Shown: piece by piece, positions 26,369-36,330 of the stretch
Layout of the letters: each line of letters begins with the position of its first letter
How positions within the stretch are numbered: position 1 is the stretch's first letter
Assembly (NCBI GenBank): GCA_963790585.1
Contig: CAWBOY010000006.1
Coordinates: forward strand, 372,001-436,000
Length of the DNA: 64,000 nucleotides
Direction: 5' to 3'
Source of the DNA: CAWBOY01 sp963790585
GTDB taxonomy: Bacteria; Planctomycetota; Planctomycetia; Gemmatales; Gemmataceae
Made by a program: the position numbers and the translations under genes
Notes under the pieces: model-generated
Told to the model about the DNA's origin: nothing
What the model saw: only the letters and a program-made list of their open reading frames with translations
The model's database searches: none

Positions 26369-26404
26369 CGGACACGCTGATTAATAGGCTGTCCGATAAA
26401 ATTG

Positions 26405-26516
26405 TGGCGGCACGTTTCCAACGTGCCGATGCGTCGTCGTTTTCGGGATTTGGCTTGACCTCAGCGCGCTCGCCGGCGGCACTGGTCGCTTCCGGCGCGT
26501 TGGAAACGTGCCGCCA
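26405..26516. repeat. palindromic element with 19-base perfect arms
   Basis: TGGCGGCACGTTTCCAACG at 26405-26423 is repeated inverted at 26498-26516 around a 74-base GC-rich centre. It sits in the gap before nadK and can be read as codons upstream of the true nadK start. Confidence 0.85.
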
Positions 26517-26583
26517 TATTCTTGTGGGACGTACTATCAGACCTGACCAAACGGTCCGCACCTTTCGCCGAGGGACGCACGCC

Positions 26584-27456
26584 ATGCGCATCTTCGTTCT
26601 GGGTAACGCTAAGCGGCCCGGCGTCCTCGAAGCGGCGGAGCGCTCACTGCCGTTCCTCCGCCAGCATTGTGAAATCGTCGTCTGCGACCTTGTTCAGGAA
26701 TTCGACCTCAGTACCCATGTCGCCGACTTGACATTGGTCCTCGGCGGCGACGGCGCCATCTTGCCGCGGCACGACAAATGGGCTATCGCCAAGTTCCAGG
26801 TACTCGGCGTCAATCTCGGCAAGCTCGGCTTCCTTGCCGATCTTAGCTTCGACGAACTCATTTCTTGTTTTCCTCAAGTAGCACGCAATTTTGGTTGTTG
26901 CCGCATCACTCGGCACCTCATGTTCGAATGCATCGTCGAGTCTCCCGACGGGAAGACCACATTTCTCGGTCTAAACGAAGTAGCGCTGCAAACGGGGCCG
27001 CCATTTCACATGATCGAAGTCGATCTGATCATCGACGGCGAGGCGGTCTCGCGCTATGGCGGCGATGGCTTGATTATCAGCACTCCCATCGGTTCGACGG
27101 CGCACAATTTGTCGGCTGGTGGGCCGATATTAGGACAGGAATTGTCCGCTTTCGTGATAACGCCGATCTGCCCGCATACGCTTTCCAATCGGCCCGTGGT
27201 CGATTCCGCGGACAAGTCCTATACCATTGCCATCCGTCGCGCCTCGCCGGGGATGATGCTGATTCTCGATGGTCAGGAAATGGTTCCGATGACGACGGAA
27301 CATCGAGTGACGGTCCGGAAGGCACCGGTGACCTTTGGCTTGGCCAAGGTTCCCGGTCGAAGCTATTATCAAACCCTCCGGGACAAGCTGCGTTGGGGCA
27401 CGCAGCCAAACTTCCGTGTCGAACTCTCGGACGAAGCCGAGCGTAAGAACGGATAG
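26584..27456 (+). CDS. nadK: NAD kinase
   Basis: NAD kinase phosphorylates NAD to NADP in the cytoplasm. The 290-residue protein has the nucleotide-binding motif LTLVLGGDGAILPRHDKWA (G-G-D-G), LGVNLGKLGFLADL (N-x-G-x-L-G-F-L), FLGLNEVALQTGP (N-E), and the second conserved block YGGDGLIISTPIGSTAHNLS with AGGPI. ATG 26584 is used because upstream in-frame codons come from a palindromic repeat and NAD kinases begin with this M-R-I-F-V-type strand. The frame is intact. Confidence 0.95.
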   Translation: MRIFVLGNAKRPGVLEAAERSLPFLRQHCEIVVCDLVQEFDLSTHVADLTLVLGGDGAILPRHDKWAIAKFQVLGVNLGKLGFLADLSFDELISCFPQVARNFGCCRITRHLMFECIVESPDGKTTFLGLNEVALQTGPPFHMIEVDLIIDGEAVSRYGGDGLIISTPIGSTAHNLSAGGPILGQELSAFVITPICPHTLSNRPVVDSADKSYTIAIRRASPGMMLILDGQEMVPMTTEHRVTVRKAPVTFGLAKVPGRSYYQTLRDKLRWGTQPNFRVELSDEAERKNG

Positions 27457-27518
27457 CCCGGCCAGCCGCCGGAATCGTTCGTCGATGTAGCGCCGTTAAT
27501 CTCGTTTGCTGAGTTGCC

Positions 27519-28751
27519 ATGAATTCGATGACGTTGCTGGTTGTTGCCCTAGTTACGCTGGTGCAGGTTTTGGCCGCGCTGCCCTGGCTCGCTTCGCTCT
27601 TATTTAGCGAAGGCGAGCTGCCTCAGGTTTATCGAGGATTCGGCAAGCTTTCCGCCAGCATGAAGGCGCGGCTCCAGGCGTTTCTGCTGTTTCCGCTCGT
27701 TCTCGCGATCGGCGGCGCCTTCGCGGCCATATCGCAGAATTACTACGTCATATTTGGCTACGTATCCGGCGCGGTCCTGCAGCTCCAGCTAACCGCCGAC
27801 TTCTTCATCTTCTTCTTTTGGCTGCTTTTGAAGGTTTGGCCGAAAGGCGGCGCCGTTGCTCAGGCGGCATTCCGCGAAGGCGTCCGCCAACCGATGTTTT
27901 GGCTGCTGTCGATCGTCGCCTTTCTCGCCATGACGATTTCGCCGTTTGTGCCGTATTTCACTTTCGGCGAAGATTACATTATGGTGAAAGAACTCGGCTA
28001 CGACACCATCATGTTGTTCGCGGCTATCTTCGGCTCACTGGCTGCCAGCCTGTTCGTCAGCGAAGAAATCGAAGGCCGAACCGCCATCACGCTCATGAGC
28101 AAGCCGGTTTCGCGGCGTCAGTTCCTTCTTGGAAAGTTTGTCGGCATCCTGGTCGCGTCGCTGTCGCTGTTCGCTTTTCTCGGCTTATGGTTTGAATTGG
28201 TCCTGCTGTTTAAACATTGGTTTGACAAAATGGATCCCGTTCAGGCTCCGGAATGGGTCGTCGATTCTCTGAATTATCTGAACCTACCAACGGATGGCTT
28301 TGATTTTCTGATGGGATTCGGCCGTTGGTTCAATCGTACACTCGAAACCATTCCCGGCTTGCTCCTCGGCTTCATGCAATCGATGGTACTGATCGCCATC
28401 TCCGTGTCACTCGCCACACGCTTGCCGATGGTCGTCAATCTCGTCGTGATCCTCGTACTCTTTTTCCTGTCGCATCTGGCTCCGGTGTTGGTTTCCATTG
28501 GCAAGAAAGCTCAAGACACTAATCCTGGCGAACCGTTCTCCGCTATTTTGTATTTCATCTCACAACTGTTTGACACGCTGTTACCTGCCCTTGAGTTTTT
28601 CCGCGTCAGTCCGCCGCTTCTTGGGGACTCACCGTTACCTCCAGTTGCGTTAGCACTTTATCTCGCCTCAGTCGCCTTTTATGGTGTTCTTTACACCTCA
28701 ATTGTGCTCCTGTTCGGCCTCATTCTTTTCGAAGACCGCGACCTAGCGTGA
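27519..28751 (+). CDS. ABC-2-type transporter permease
   Basis: The 410-residue integral membrane protein has about eight hydrophobic segments, for example LLVVALVTLVQVLAALPWLA, FFIFFFWLLLKVWP and VVNLVVILVLFFLSHLAPVL. The stretch IFGSLAASLFVSEEIEGRTA with ITLMSKPVSRRQFLLGKFVG is the typical cytoplasmic loop of NosY/ABC-2 permeases, where the ATPase docks. No ABC ATPase gene lies next to it, so its partner must be elsewhere. The substrate is unknown. ATG 27519 is followed four codons later by another ATG, which could also be used. Confidence 0.85.
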   Translation: MNSMTLLVVALVTLVQVLAALPWLASLLFSEGELPQVYRGFGKLSASMKARLQAFLLFPLVLAIGGAFAAISQNYYVIFGYVSGAVLQLQLTADFFIFFFWLLLKVWPKGGAVAQAAFREGVRQPMFWLLSIVAFLAMTISPFVPYFTFGEDYIMVKELGYDTIMLFAAIFGSLAASLFVSEEIEGRTAITLMSKPVSRRQFLLGKFVGILVASLSLFAFLGLWFELVLLFKHWFDKMDPVQAPEWVVDSLNYLNLPTDGFDFLMGFGRWFNRTLETIPGLLLGFMQSMVLIAISVSLATRLPMVVNLVVILVLFFLSHLAPVLVSIGKKAQDTNPGEPFSAILYFISQLFDTLLPALEFFRVSPPLLGDSPLPPVALALYLASVAFYGVLYTSIVLLFGLILFEDRDLA

Positions 28752-28800
28752 CCTCGCGCTTTCCTTACATCGCCCCGAACTCGCCGGCGGCTGTGTTCTT

Positions 28801-30141
28801 TCACCGCCGATGCCGAATTTTGTCGAGCAACACCGCCCCGAGTATCACGGAGCCCAGCACAATCATCTGAGCGTAACTCTCCACATTTGTTAGATTCATT
28901 CCATTCTGAATCACTGCGATCGTGAGCGCCCCGGTGAAAGTTCCCAACATCGTTCCCTCGCCGCCGCTCAGGCTCGCACCACCGACGACAACGGCCGCAA
29001 TGACATAAAGCTCGTACATGTTTCCGTAGGTGCCCGAGCCGCTCTTCAGTTGTGAGGCCATAATTACACCGCCCAATCCAGCCAATAGCCCGCAGCCGGT
29101 ATAGGCAAACAACAAAATCCGCCGGACCGGAACACCCGAGAGCCGCGCCGCCTCACAGTTGCCTCCCACCGCATAGAGATAGCGTCCTAACCGCATGCGC
29201 GACATCATTACCTGCGCCAACACATACAGAATGAGCATGAGCAAAACTGCATTCGGTATTTGAAAGGCATTTGCGCCTCGGCCAAGCCAAACAAACGATT
29301 CGGGCACTTGGTAAATCGACTGGCCATCCGCAAGTTTATAGGCAAGACCTCGGCCGACGAGCATGATCGCCAAAGTTACGATAAAAGGTGGAACATCAAA
29401 ACTTGTGATCATGCCTCCTGAAAAGGCTCCGAAAACACCGCATATCATAACTGCGGCGATGCAGGAGAGCGCAATTCCAAGCGAAGTCGCCTCCACCCCT
29501 CCGGCATAATCCCTTATCAATCGAGTCGCTAACACCGCGGACAGAGCCACGAGACTGCCGACGGAAAGATCGATGCCGCCCGTGACGATGACCATGGTCA
29601 TTCCAATCGCGACAATGGCGATCACAGCGATCTGGTTGGCGATGTTGAGCAAATTTTCAGGTTTGAGGAAGTTTGGCCATTTGTAACGCTCTGGTTTTAT
29701 GAGGCGTGGTGTTCCCAAACTTGGGAAATCTGCCTTCAAGTCCGCGAAGACGAGCCAAAGGCTGGCCGGCTCACTACAAGCAATGGCGTCTAGCTTCGTG
29801 CCCGAAACCTCAATAGCCTGAAGCGCCTCGCGGGCGTCCCTGGGCTCACCTTTGATGGCTGCGACGACTTTGGAGCCATCCGCGGTAAGTACGGCCTCCA
29901 GGTTTGTTGCATAACCGATATCGTCCGCTTGGTTTCGCACCGCGATAAGAACATGAGGAGATGGCCCAAACTCTTTCCTGATTGCGCTTGCAACCTGCCT
30001 CGCGGCAACTTCACCAGTGGGTGATTGCTCTGAGTAAGTCATCACGCTGAAATACGCGCACAGGAGAAGCAGCACGAAGATCATGCCGTAATCAGTGAAG
30101 ACCCATGAGAGGGAGATCCGTTTTATGCTATTCGATGGCAA
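28801..30141 (-). CDS. RbsC-like sugar ABC permease with extra external domain
   Basis: This is the membrane permease of a ribose/fructose-type sugar importer. After the first membrane segment (YGMIFVLLLLCAYFSVMTYS) there is an insertion of about 120 residues, then the usual RbsC pattern: FLKPENLLNIANQIAVIAIV, GMTMVIVTGGIDLSVGSLVA, GRYLYAVGGNCEAARLSGVP and GGASLSGGEGTMLGTFTGAL. The total is 446 residues against about 320 for E. coli RbsC. The inserted part (for example AVRNQADDIGYATNLEAVLT and GTKLDAIACSEPASLW) looks soluble and recalls a fragment of a periplasmic sugar-binding fold; it would lie outside the membrane. The gene overlaps the ATPase gene by 14 bases. Confidence 0.9.
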   Translation of the reverse strand: MPSNSIKRISLSWVFTDYGMIFVLLLLCAYFSVMTYSEQSPTGEVAARQVASAIRKEFGPSPHVLIAVRNQADDIGYATNLEAVLTADGSKVVAAIKGEPRDAREALQAIEVSGTKLDAIACSEPASLWLVFADLKADFPSLGTPRLIKPERYKWPNFLKPENLLNIANQIAVIAIVAIGMTMVIVTGGIDLSVGSLVALSAVLATRLIRDYAGGVEATSLGIALSCIAAVMICGVFGAFSGGMITSFDVPPFIVTLAIMLVGRGLAYKLADGQSIYQVPESFVWLGRGANAFQIPNAVLLMLILYVLAQVMMSRMRLGRYLYAVGGNCEAARLSGVPVRRILLFAYTGCGLLAGLGGVIMASQLKSGSGTYGNMYELYVIAAVVVGGASLSGGEGTMLGTFTGALTIAVIQNGMNLTNVESYAQMIVLGSVILGAVLLDKIRHRR

Positions 30142-31621
30142 GATTCATAATCTCCTCTTGGGTCGCCGAGCGGGGATCGCGGATTTCACCAGTCACCCGT
30201 CCCTCATGTAGGACTAGAATTCGGTTGGCCATTCCTAGCACTTCCGGTAATTCAGAGCTAATCAGGACGATACCTTTACCTTGAGCCGCCAACTCGTTCA
30301 TCAGCATATAGATCTCATATTTCGCGCCGACATCAATTCCCCGTGTCGGCTCATCGAAAATCAGGATTTCGCAGTTGCGTGCCAACCACTTGGCCAAGAC
30401 TATTTTTTGTTGATTGCCCCCTGAAAGATTACCCGCGGGTATTTCTCCGCTGGCGATTTTGATATCAAGCAATTTGACATAACGATCAAATTGCGCTGAC
30501 TCGCGGCGACGCTGGACAAAGCCCAGGCGTGAATATAGATCGAGATTTGGTAACCCGAAGTTTTCACGAGCCGAATGCCCGAGGACCAATCCTTGGTGCT
30601 TGCGATCTTCGGTCAACAGGCCGATACCAGCGGCAATGGCATCGCGCGGCGACCGAATATCGAGAAGTCGGCCATCGAGACGAATTTCGCCTCGCTCCCG
30701 TCGATCGGCACCGAATAGAAGACGTGCCGTTTCCGTCCGCCCGGCTCCAACTAAGCCCGCGAGCGCGACGATCTCACCTCGGCGCACCTGGAAGGATACA
30801 TCACGCACCGCGCGACCTCGGCTCAGACCTCTGATATCGAGGCGCGTTTCTCCGATTACAACGTCGCGTACAGGAAATTCGTTCTTGAGCTCTCGGCCGA
30901 CCATCATCTCGATGAGATCCTTACGATTGAGCTGGCCGACCAAACGCTCTCCGACACTCACTCCGTCGCGCAGAACCGTCACGCGATCCGCTAGCACAAA
31001 GACTTCCTCAAGACGATGGCTGATGAGAATGACACCAATCCCCTGCTTTTTCAAGCCTCGAATTATGTTGAAAAGTTTGGCGACTTCGTGGGATGTTAAC
31101 GCCGCCGTTGGTTCATCCATGACCAGAATTCGGGTATCGAAAGCGAGCGCCTTTGCAATCTCGATTATCTGCTGCTGAGCGGTCGTAAGCTGCCCGCAGG
31201 GGACGTCGAGGTTGATCTGAACACCGAGGCGGGCAAACAATTCTGCGGCCCGGCGGCGCTCCTGCATTCGCGCAACGAAACCCAGGCGCGTTATCTCCCG
31301 GCCCAGAAAGATATTCTCCGCCGCGGTCAAACGAGGGACGAGATTGAACTCTTGATAGATGACCGACACACCTAAGGCACGAGCGTCCTGCGGCGAACGC
31401 AGCCTCGGTAACTTTCCCTCAATCTCCACAATTCCGACGTCCGCTCGCTCCGCGCCAGCAAGTATCTTGATGAGTGTGCTCTTGCCAGCGCCATTTTCAC
31501 CCAGCAGGGCAAGGACTTCGCCACCATAAAGATTGAGATCGACACCGCGCAGCGCTCGTACCCCGGGGAAGGATTTGACGATGCCACGCATCCGCAGGAG
31601 GAACTCGGGAGGAGTCGTCAT
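30128..31621 (-). CDS. RbsA-like sugar ABC transporter ATPase
   Basis: This protein powers sugar uptake by hydrolysing ATP on the cytoplasmic side. It has two fused ATPase domains in 497 residues, as in RbsA/MglA. The first has Walker A GENGAGKSTLIKILAGAER, a signature region LTTAQQQIIEIAKALAFD and Walker B ILVMDEPTAALTSHEV. The second has the degenerate Walker A LVGAGRTETARLLFG, NLSGGNQQKIVLAKWLARNC and ILIFDEPTRGIDVGAK. The degenerate second P-loop is normal in this family. It lies between the binding protein and permease genes, all on the minus strand and closely spaced. Confidence 0.95.
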   Translation of the reverse strand: MTTPPEFLLRMRGIVKSFPGVRALRGVDLNLYGGEVLALLGENGAGKSTLIKILAGAERADVGIVEIEGKLPRLRSPQDARALGVSVIYQEFNLVPRLTAAENIFLGREITRLGFVARMQERRRAAELFARLGVQINLDVPCGQLTTAQQQIIEIAKALAFDTRILVMDEPTAALTSHEVAKLFNIIRGLKKQGIGVILISHRLEEVFVLADRVTVLRDGVSVGERLVGQLNRKDLIEMMVGRELKNEFPVRDVVIGETRLDIRGLSRGRAVRDVSFQVRRGEIVALAGLVGAGRTETARLLFGADRRERGEIRLDGRLLDIRSPRDAIAAGIGLLTEDRKHQGLVLGHSARENFGLPNLDLYSRLGFVQRRRESAQFDRYVKLLDIKIASGEIPAGNLSGGNQQKIVLAKWLARNCEILIFDEPTRGIDVGAKYEIYMLMNELAAQGKGIVLISSELPEVLGMANRILVLHEGRVTGEIRDPRSATQEEIMNLAIE

Positions 31622-31647
31622 TCATACTTTCCGACTGGGACGATCTA

Positions 31648-32628
31648 CTATTTCAAACTCGGATCCTTATCCCCATCCGCCTTGCGATAGAGACTTGTCG
31701 GTATCAACATCTGCCGCGGAAGCGCTTCGCCCTTCGAGTGACGAATAATCGCATCCACGATTTGGACGCCCATTTTGTCCGGAAATTGAATCGGGTCCGC
31801 GTAGATCTTGCCGTCCTTGATCGCTTGCTTTCCTTCGGGCTGACCGTCGAAGCCAATGATCTTAACCTGCTGAGTTTTTCCGGCTTTTTCCAAAGCAGCC
31901 CTCGCTCCGAGCGCCGCCGGATCGTTGATGGCAAAAATGCCGCGCAAGTCCCCATGCGCCTGAAGCGCATCCTCCGCTGCTTTGTAGCCTACATCCTTGG
32001 CACCGCCGCTTTCCAGTTCCGTTACGATCTCGATCTTGGCAGCGCTCTTGGAGTTGTGCCCGTCGATGACCTCCCGGAACCCTTTGACACGGAGTATACA
32101 AGATTCTGCTTGCTTGAAGTGAAGCACAGCGATCTTTCCGCCGCCACCTCCCAAGGCTTCGATCATCGCGTACCCAGCTTCCTTGCCGCCGCTGTAGTTG
32201 TCGGTCGCAACTTGCGTGACAATCTTCACACCAGGCTCATTACACGGAATATCTACCGTGAACACAGGAATGCCAGCCTCATTCGCCTCCTGAATCACCG
32301 GGATAATCGCCTTCGAGTCGCATGGACTCAGCACGATCGCATCCATCTTCTTGACGATGAAATCTTTGACCTGATTGCTCTGCTTCGCGCTATCTTTGTC
32401 CGCGCTGACAATCAGTGATTCAAATCCATGTTTCTTGCCTTCCGACGTGATGTGATCTCCAATAACCTTGAAAAACGGATTGTCGAGCGTGAGCAGCGAT
32501 ACACCGATTGTCTTCTTAGATGGTAATGCTCTTGAATTGATAACTCCCTTAGAGCCATCTGGAGAATTCCCACAGCCATAGATAGCCAGCAGAACAGAAA
32601 TGACAATTGTGTAATGTGTAGTTTTCAT
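31648..32628 (-). CDS. sugar-binding lipoprotein of ABC importer (RbsB-like)
   Basis: The 326-residue protein is the extracytoplasmic receptor for the importer encoded downstream. It has a lipoprotein signal with the lipobox LLAIYGC, then a type I periplasmic binding fold: KKTIGVSLLTLDNPFFKVIG, KKMDAIVLSPCDSKAIIPVI, ANEAGIPVFTVDIPCNEPG, IVTQVATDNYSGGKEAGYAM and FAINDPAALGARAALEKAGK. These are hallmarks of ribose/fructose/galactose receptors. With GH32 upstream, fructose or fructan-derived sugar is the likely ligand, which is inference from context. Membrane anchoring by the lipid is typical when there is no free periplasmic receptor. Confidence 0.93.
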   Translation of the reverse strand: MKTTHYTIVISVLLAIYGCGNSPDGSKGVINSRALPSKKTIGVSLLTLDNPFFKVIGDHITSEGKKHGFESLIVSADKDSAKQSNQVKDFIVKKMDAIVLSPCDSKAIIPVIQEANEAGIPVFTVDIPCNEPGVKIVTQVATDNYSGGKEAGYAMIEALGGGGGKIAVLHFKQAESCILRVKGFREVIDGHNSKSAAKIEIVTELESGGAKDVGYKAAEDALQAHGDLRGIFAINDPAALGARAALEKAGKTQQVKIIGFDGQPEGKQAIKDGKIYADPIQFPDKMGVQIVDAIIRHSKGEALPRQMLIPTSLYRKADGDKDPSLK

Positions 32629-32693
32629 AAAATCTCGTCGCCTTTGGTGTTTATTTAGCCCCTGGCAAGCCGGGGGCGATTACCGACCACTCG

Positions 32694-34837
32694 TCATTTT
32701 TCCCAAATCGATTTCATCGGATACACCGCCAGGTCATCAAACCGAACCGGCCCGCCCATTACCGAAACCACAATTCCACGACTATCCGCTTTTGCGACAA
32801 CAGGTACTGGGACATAAACAAGGCCATCATTAGCGAATACCTCAAACGCCGTGCGATCGGCGAGAATTCGCATGCGAAGCTTGCCGTCGAGTAACGGAAC
32901 AAGCACGCGCTGCCCGTTCACTAATAGCTCTTTTTTTTCCACGCTGTACACAACTGAAATTCCTCGGACGGCAAACGCGGCTTCGGTCGCATTCCCCGGT
33001 TCCAGGTTGACCACAATGTCGAACAGGTCACCAGCCGCATTCTCCAAAGGATTCTTGTCACCGGGCTTCAGTGTTATCCCTTTCCTGTCAATCTTCGTGC
33101 CTCGTAACGTCTCCAGTTCGCGTACTGGCATCCACGTAAGCCGTGGCCCATCCACGGTGGTCACGAGCTTGACTTCCAGCGGAACAGTCATCGCCTGGTT
33201 GAACGCCATGCCGCGCGATTCCGCTTGTAGCCAACCGATCTGGATGCGACGACCATCCTTGCTCGGAATGTCACTAAAGGTCTGGGCCGCGTAGAAACCC
33301 TTGCCGCGATTGCCAGGAAGCTTCGTCGTTTCGGGAACAAACGTTTTGCCGTCAAATGTGCCCACCATGTAACCATGATCCGCAGCGGTCAATATCCATT
33401 TCAACTTGCTTGAGTCGCCGTCAACGGGCAATGAAAAGATATCGGGACATTCGAAGAATCCGTCGATCTTGCTCTCATTGGTCCATTGTTTCAGATCGGG
33501 CGATGTGAGGAAATGGACTGTGTGTTTTCCGGCCAACTCCACATAAAGCGCCATTACCCATTTCTTCGTCGGCTCATGCCAAAATACCTTCGGGTCGCGA
33601 TTGCCTCCAGTGATCTGCTTGACCACGGGATTCAGAGCGCATTTCCTAAAAGTCGCCCCGTTGTCATTGCTGTAAGCCAAACACTGCACGGTCGGATTGC
33701 CGGCTGCTGTGTAAATCAACACCAGCGGCGGCTCACCGTCCTTGCCGAAGCCACTGGTATTGTTCCAATCAACGACGCCCGAACCGGAGAACATTGGCCC
33801 CATTGCATCGGGATAAAGCGCCTCCTCCTGTTGCGTCCAATGAATGAGATCCTGACTTATAGCATGGCCCCAATGCATATTTCCCCAGGCCCAACCATAG
33901 GGATTGTGCTGGAAGAAAAGATGATACTGACCATTGAAATAGACCAAGCCATTCGGATCATTGAGCCAGCCGCGCTTGGCGGAGAAATGTAGCTGGGGCC
34001 GGAGCGGCTCACGATAATAATGTACACCGTTCTTGTCTTGGTCTGCCTGCTTAATCGCAGCGAGTGAATGGGAATCGCGCCGGAGCTTATTCACGCGGAC
34101 TGTGAGTGATTGACCCTTCCATGCGGACACATCCAGGGGCGCCCACCACTGCGGCCCTTCCTCGTCAAGCTCGATCTCAAAGCTGCGCACTTCCTTTCCA
34201 TCGACGCTCACTGTTACAATCTTTTTGGTCGCGCCGGTCCGAACAGGAAATAGCAAATAACGATCTGTAATTCGGAACTCCCGTGCTGCATTCACGATCG
34301 AAAGCGCCGGTTTCGTATCCGTAAATACAATATGATCGACGTTGATATGACCCCAGCCACCGGTAGCCTGATCCACGATTTCGATCTTCCCTGATTTACC
34401 CATAAGTTCCGTTACGTCCCAGCCTCCTGGTTCTAGCTCTTCGCTGCCGCCTGGATCCTTATTTGGCCCCGTCGCCGTTCGGACAGTTTTCCCGTCGATA
34501 ACCAAATTAATACAGGTTTTCCCTTCAAAGCCGCCACCGCCTACGAGAAAAGAAATGTACTTCCTCTCGATCTTGAATTCGGGCGACGTGAGCGTTCCGG
34601 TCGCCTTGTCACCACCAAGGAAGCTGTTGACCAGCCCGTGGCCTTGAAATCCTGTCACGCCCATCTGCCCAGGCAAAGTGCCGCGCCCGGCCCTTTGCCG
34701 AAAGCGGTGCCAGTCGTCTTCCATTCGCCGTAGGTCTCGCCTTCAAAATCGGCAAATACGATATCTCGCTTGCCATCTTTCGCCGCTATCAGCAGCAGGA
34801 AAAGCATAGCAAGACTGGCAAATGCTGCTTTCATCAT
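32694..34837 (-). CDS. secreted GH32 levanase/invertase-type hydrolase, one frameshift
   Basis: GH32 enzymes cut fructosyl bonds in sucrose, levan or inulin. The N-terminus is a signal peptide (MMKAAFASLAMLFLLLIAAK), followed by a beta-rich domain (about residues 20-230), whose first part is displaced by an indel near 34690. The catalytic five-blade propeller starts with RGWLNDPNGLVYFNGQYHLF, containing the nucleophile Asp, then NRDPKVFWHEPTKKW with the stabilising Asp, and DGFFECPDIFSLPVDG with the acid/base Glu. A C-terminal beta-sandwich has GKLRMRILADRTAFEVFAND. All three catalytic residues are present. It is the first gene of a minus-strand operon with a sugar importer, so it probably feeds it. 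Confidence 0.9.
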
Positions 34838-35013
34838 CGTCCCTCTGCAGGCCAATCGGTGCATTATCATGATCGCCTTTTGCTACGACCAATTGGTCCC
34901 GGCTTATCGTATCAATCCCACGGGCATCGAATCTGAGATTTCGCGTTCCCCTTTCTAGGTCCGCACAGCGCACCTCGAAAACGAGCTCGACGACAAATTA
35001 TCCTAATGGCACT

Positions 35014-35031
35014 ATGTTCCGCGCGGAACAT
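35014..35031. promoter_or_regulatory. perfect 18-base palindrome, possible operator
   Basis: ATGTTCCGCGCGGAACAT lies about 180 bases upstream of the GH32 operon start. The even palindrome with a central CG resembles LacI-type sugar-regulator operators. It may instead be part of the palindromic repeat cluster that follows. Confidence 0.35.
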
Positions 35032-35051
35032 TGCAATCGTGGCGCCATGCC

Positions 35052-35153
35052 GGACCGTCGCGCCAAAAATGCGCGCGGCCTTGGCGCGACGGTCCACGAT
35101 CGCAACTGCTTGCTGCTATTGGTATTAGAAATCGCTCCGGACCGTCGCGCCAA
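35052..35153. repeat. GGACCGTCGCGCCAA repeat cluster
   Basis: The 15-base unit occurs at 35052-35066, inverted at 35081-35095, and again directly at 35139-35153. A weaker inverted relative follows near 35175. It lies in the 500 bp gap between the GH32 operon and the DUF1559 gene, which holds no gene I recognise. Confidence 0.85.
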
Positions 35154-35390
35154 CAACTCGATTGGGCACCCCCCTTGGCGCGGCGGTGCCATTTTTTGAT
35201 TTGAATTACCACTCACCCCAGCTCGCCCACGCAAACAGTGCCGTAACCGGCCCGCGCTCGGTGAACGCTATCGGCCGAGCGGCGCGGTCCAGAATTGTCT
35301 TTTCGGAGGGATGCGAAGCGCGTGGCAGATGGTCGCGTTCAGTTCGTTCGGCATGACGGGGTTTTCCGCGGGATGGGCGCCGAGGCGTAC

Positions 35391-35418
35391 AAAGGTGTCA
35401 GGAAGGCCTGACACCTTT
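35391..35418 (-). terminator. hairpin after DUF1559 gene
   Basis: A perfect 12-base-pair stem, AAAGGTGTCAGG with its complement, closes on a four-base loop. It lies about 70 bases beyond the DUF1559 stop on the same strand. The U-run is short, so strength is uncertain. Confidence 0.55.
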
Positions 35419-35484
35419 TATCGGCCCAAGGATAGCCAGCGAGTTGGAGGAAATTAGCACAGTCCGAATAATCGCAGATTCCGT

Positions 35485-36330
35485 TCACGGCATGGGAACA
35501 ACGGTCGTGTTGTTCCAGGCCAGAAGGTTGCCCAGGTAAGCGTAGTTGTAAGGAATCATGCGCGTGGATCCATCGCAGAACAGGAACGGGCACGCGCCAT
35601 CATAAGGTGAACCCCAATTGTTCCCGTAGTTGACCCCGACCGTGTCCTGGTAAATCGCGGTACCCCCACGGCCGGAGCCGCCGTAGCCACCCTGGTAGAG
35701 GTTTTCGTCCCAGCCGCTGCTGCTGGTGTTGCCATAGGTATTGGGGTCCATCGACTTTTCGCCGACGATGACGACATTCGACGTTCCAGCCTGCTGTGTG
35801 ATGGTCGACATCGTCATTTGGACAGCCTGGTTGCCAAAGCTGTTGGTATTGATGTTGTAATCCATATATGGGCCGTTGTAGGCAAAGCCGCGATTCGCGA
35901 CGCTACTTCCGCCATTGGTGCTGTAACCGAGTCGGCCACGACCTGGATCAAGCAATGTCTTGATGGCCACCGTTGGAAGTGCGGTAGCCGAAGCGTTGTT
36001 GGCCACCAGCGTAATGACGGATTGGTAGATGTTACCCTGTTCGATCTGCGGCAGGATCTGAAAGGCCCAATTCCATTGCGTCTGAGGGACCGGATTGACA
36101 TTGGGATTCGACCCGTTGTCCGGCAGACGATTGTTGGTGTCGTGGTAGGTCTGAATGGCGATGCCAATCTGCTTGAGATTATTCAAGCTTTGGCTACGTG
36201 AAGCGGCGGACCGCACCTTCTGGATAGCAGGAAGCAGCAAGCCAATGAGTACCGCGATGATGGCGATTACCACCAGTAGCTCAATTAGCGTGAAGCCTTT
36301 GGCGAAACGGCGCTTGATGAAAAGCAACAT
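35485..36330 (-). CDS. DUF1559 prepilin-like protein
   Basis: DUF1559 proteins are abundant planctomycete surface proteins with a type IV pilin/type II secretion-like N-terminus. After a short leader (MLLFIKRRFAKG) comes the prepilin peptidase site G|FTLIELLVVIAIIAVLIGLL with the conserved Glu at +5, followed by LPAIQKVRSAASRSQSLNNL and KQIGIAIQTYHDTNNRLPDN. The C-terminal HxG-like part is rich in Gly, Asn, Ser and Tyr (YGNTSSSGWDENLYQGGYGG) and ends FLFCDGSTRMIPYN. ATG 36330 has GAGGAT nearby and gives the short leader typical of pseudopilins; the 72 in-frame codons before it do not look real. The 281-residue length is usual. Confidence 0.93.
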   Translation of the reverse strand: MLLFIKRRFAKGFTLIELLVVIAIIAVLIGLLLPAIQKVRSAASRSQSLNNLKQIGIAIQTYHDTNNRLPDNGSNPNVNPVPQTQWNWAFQILPQIEQGNIYQSVITLVANNASATALPTVAIKTLLDPGRGRLGYSTNGGSSVANRGFAYNGPYMDYNINTNSFGNQAVQMTMSTITQQAGTSNVVIVGEKSMDPNTYGNTSSSGWDENLYQGGYGGSGRGGTAIYQDTVGVNYGNNWGSPYDGACPFLFCDGSTRMIPYNYAYLGNLLAWNNTTVVPMP

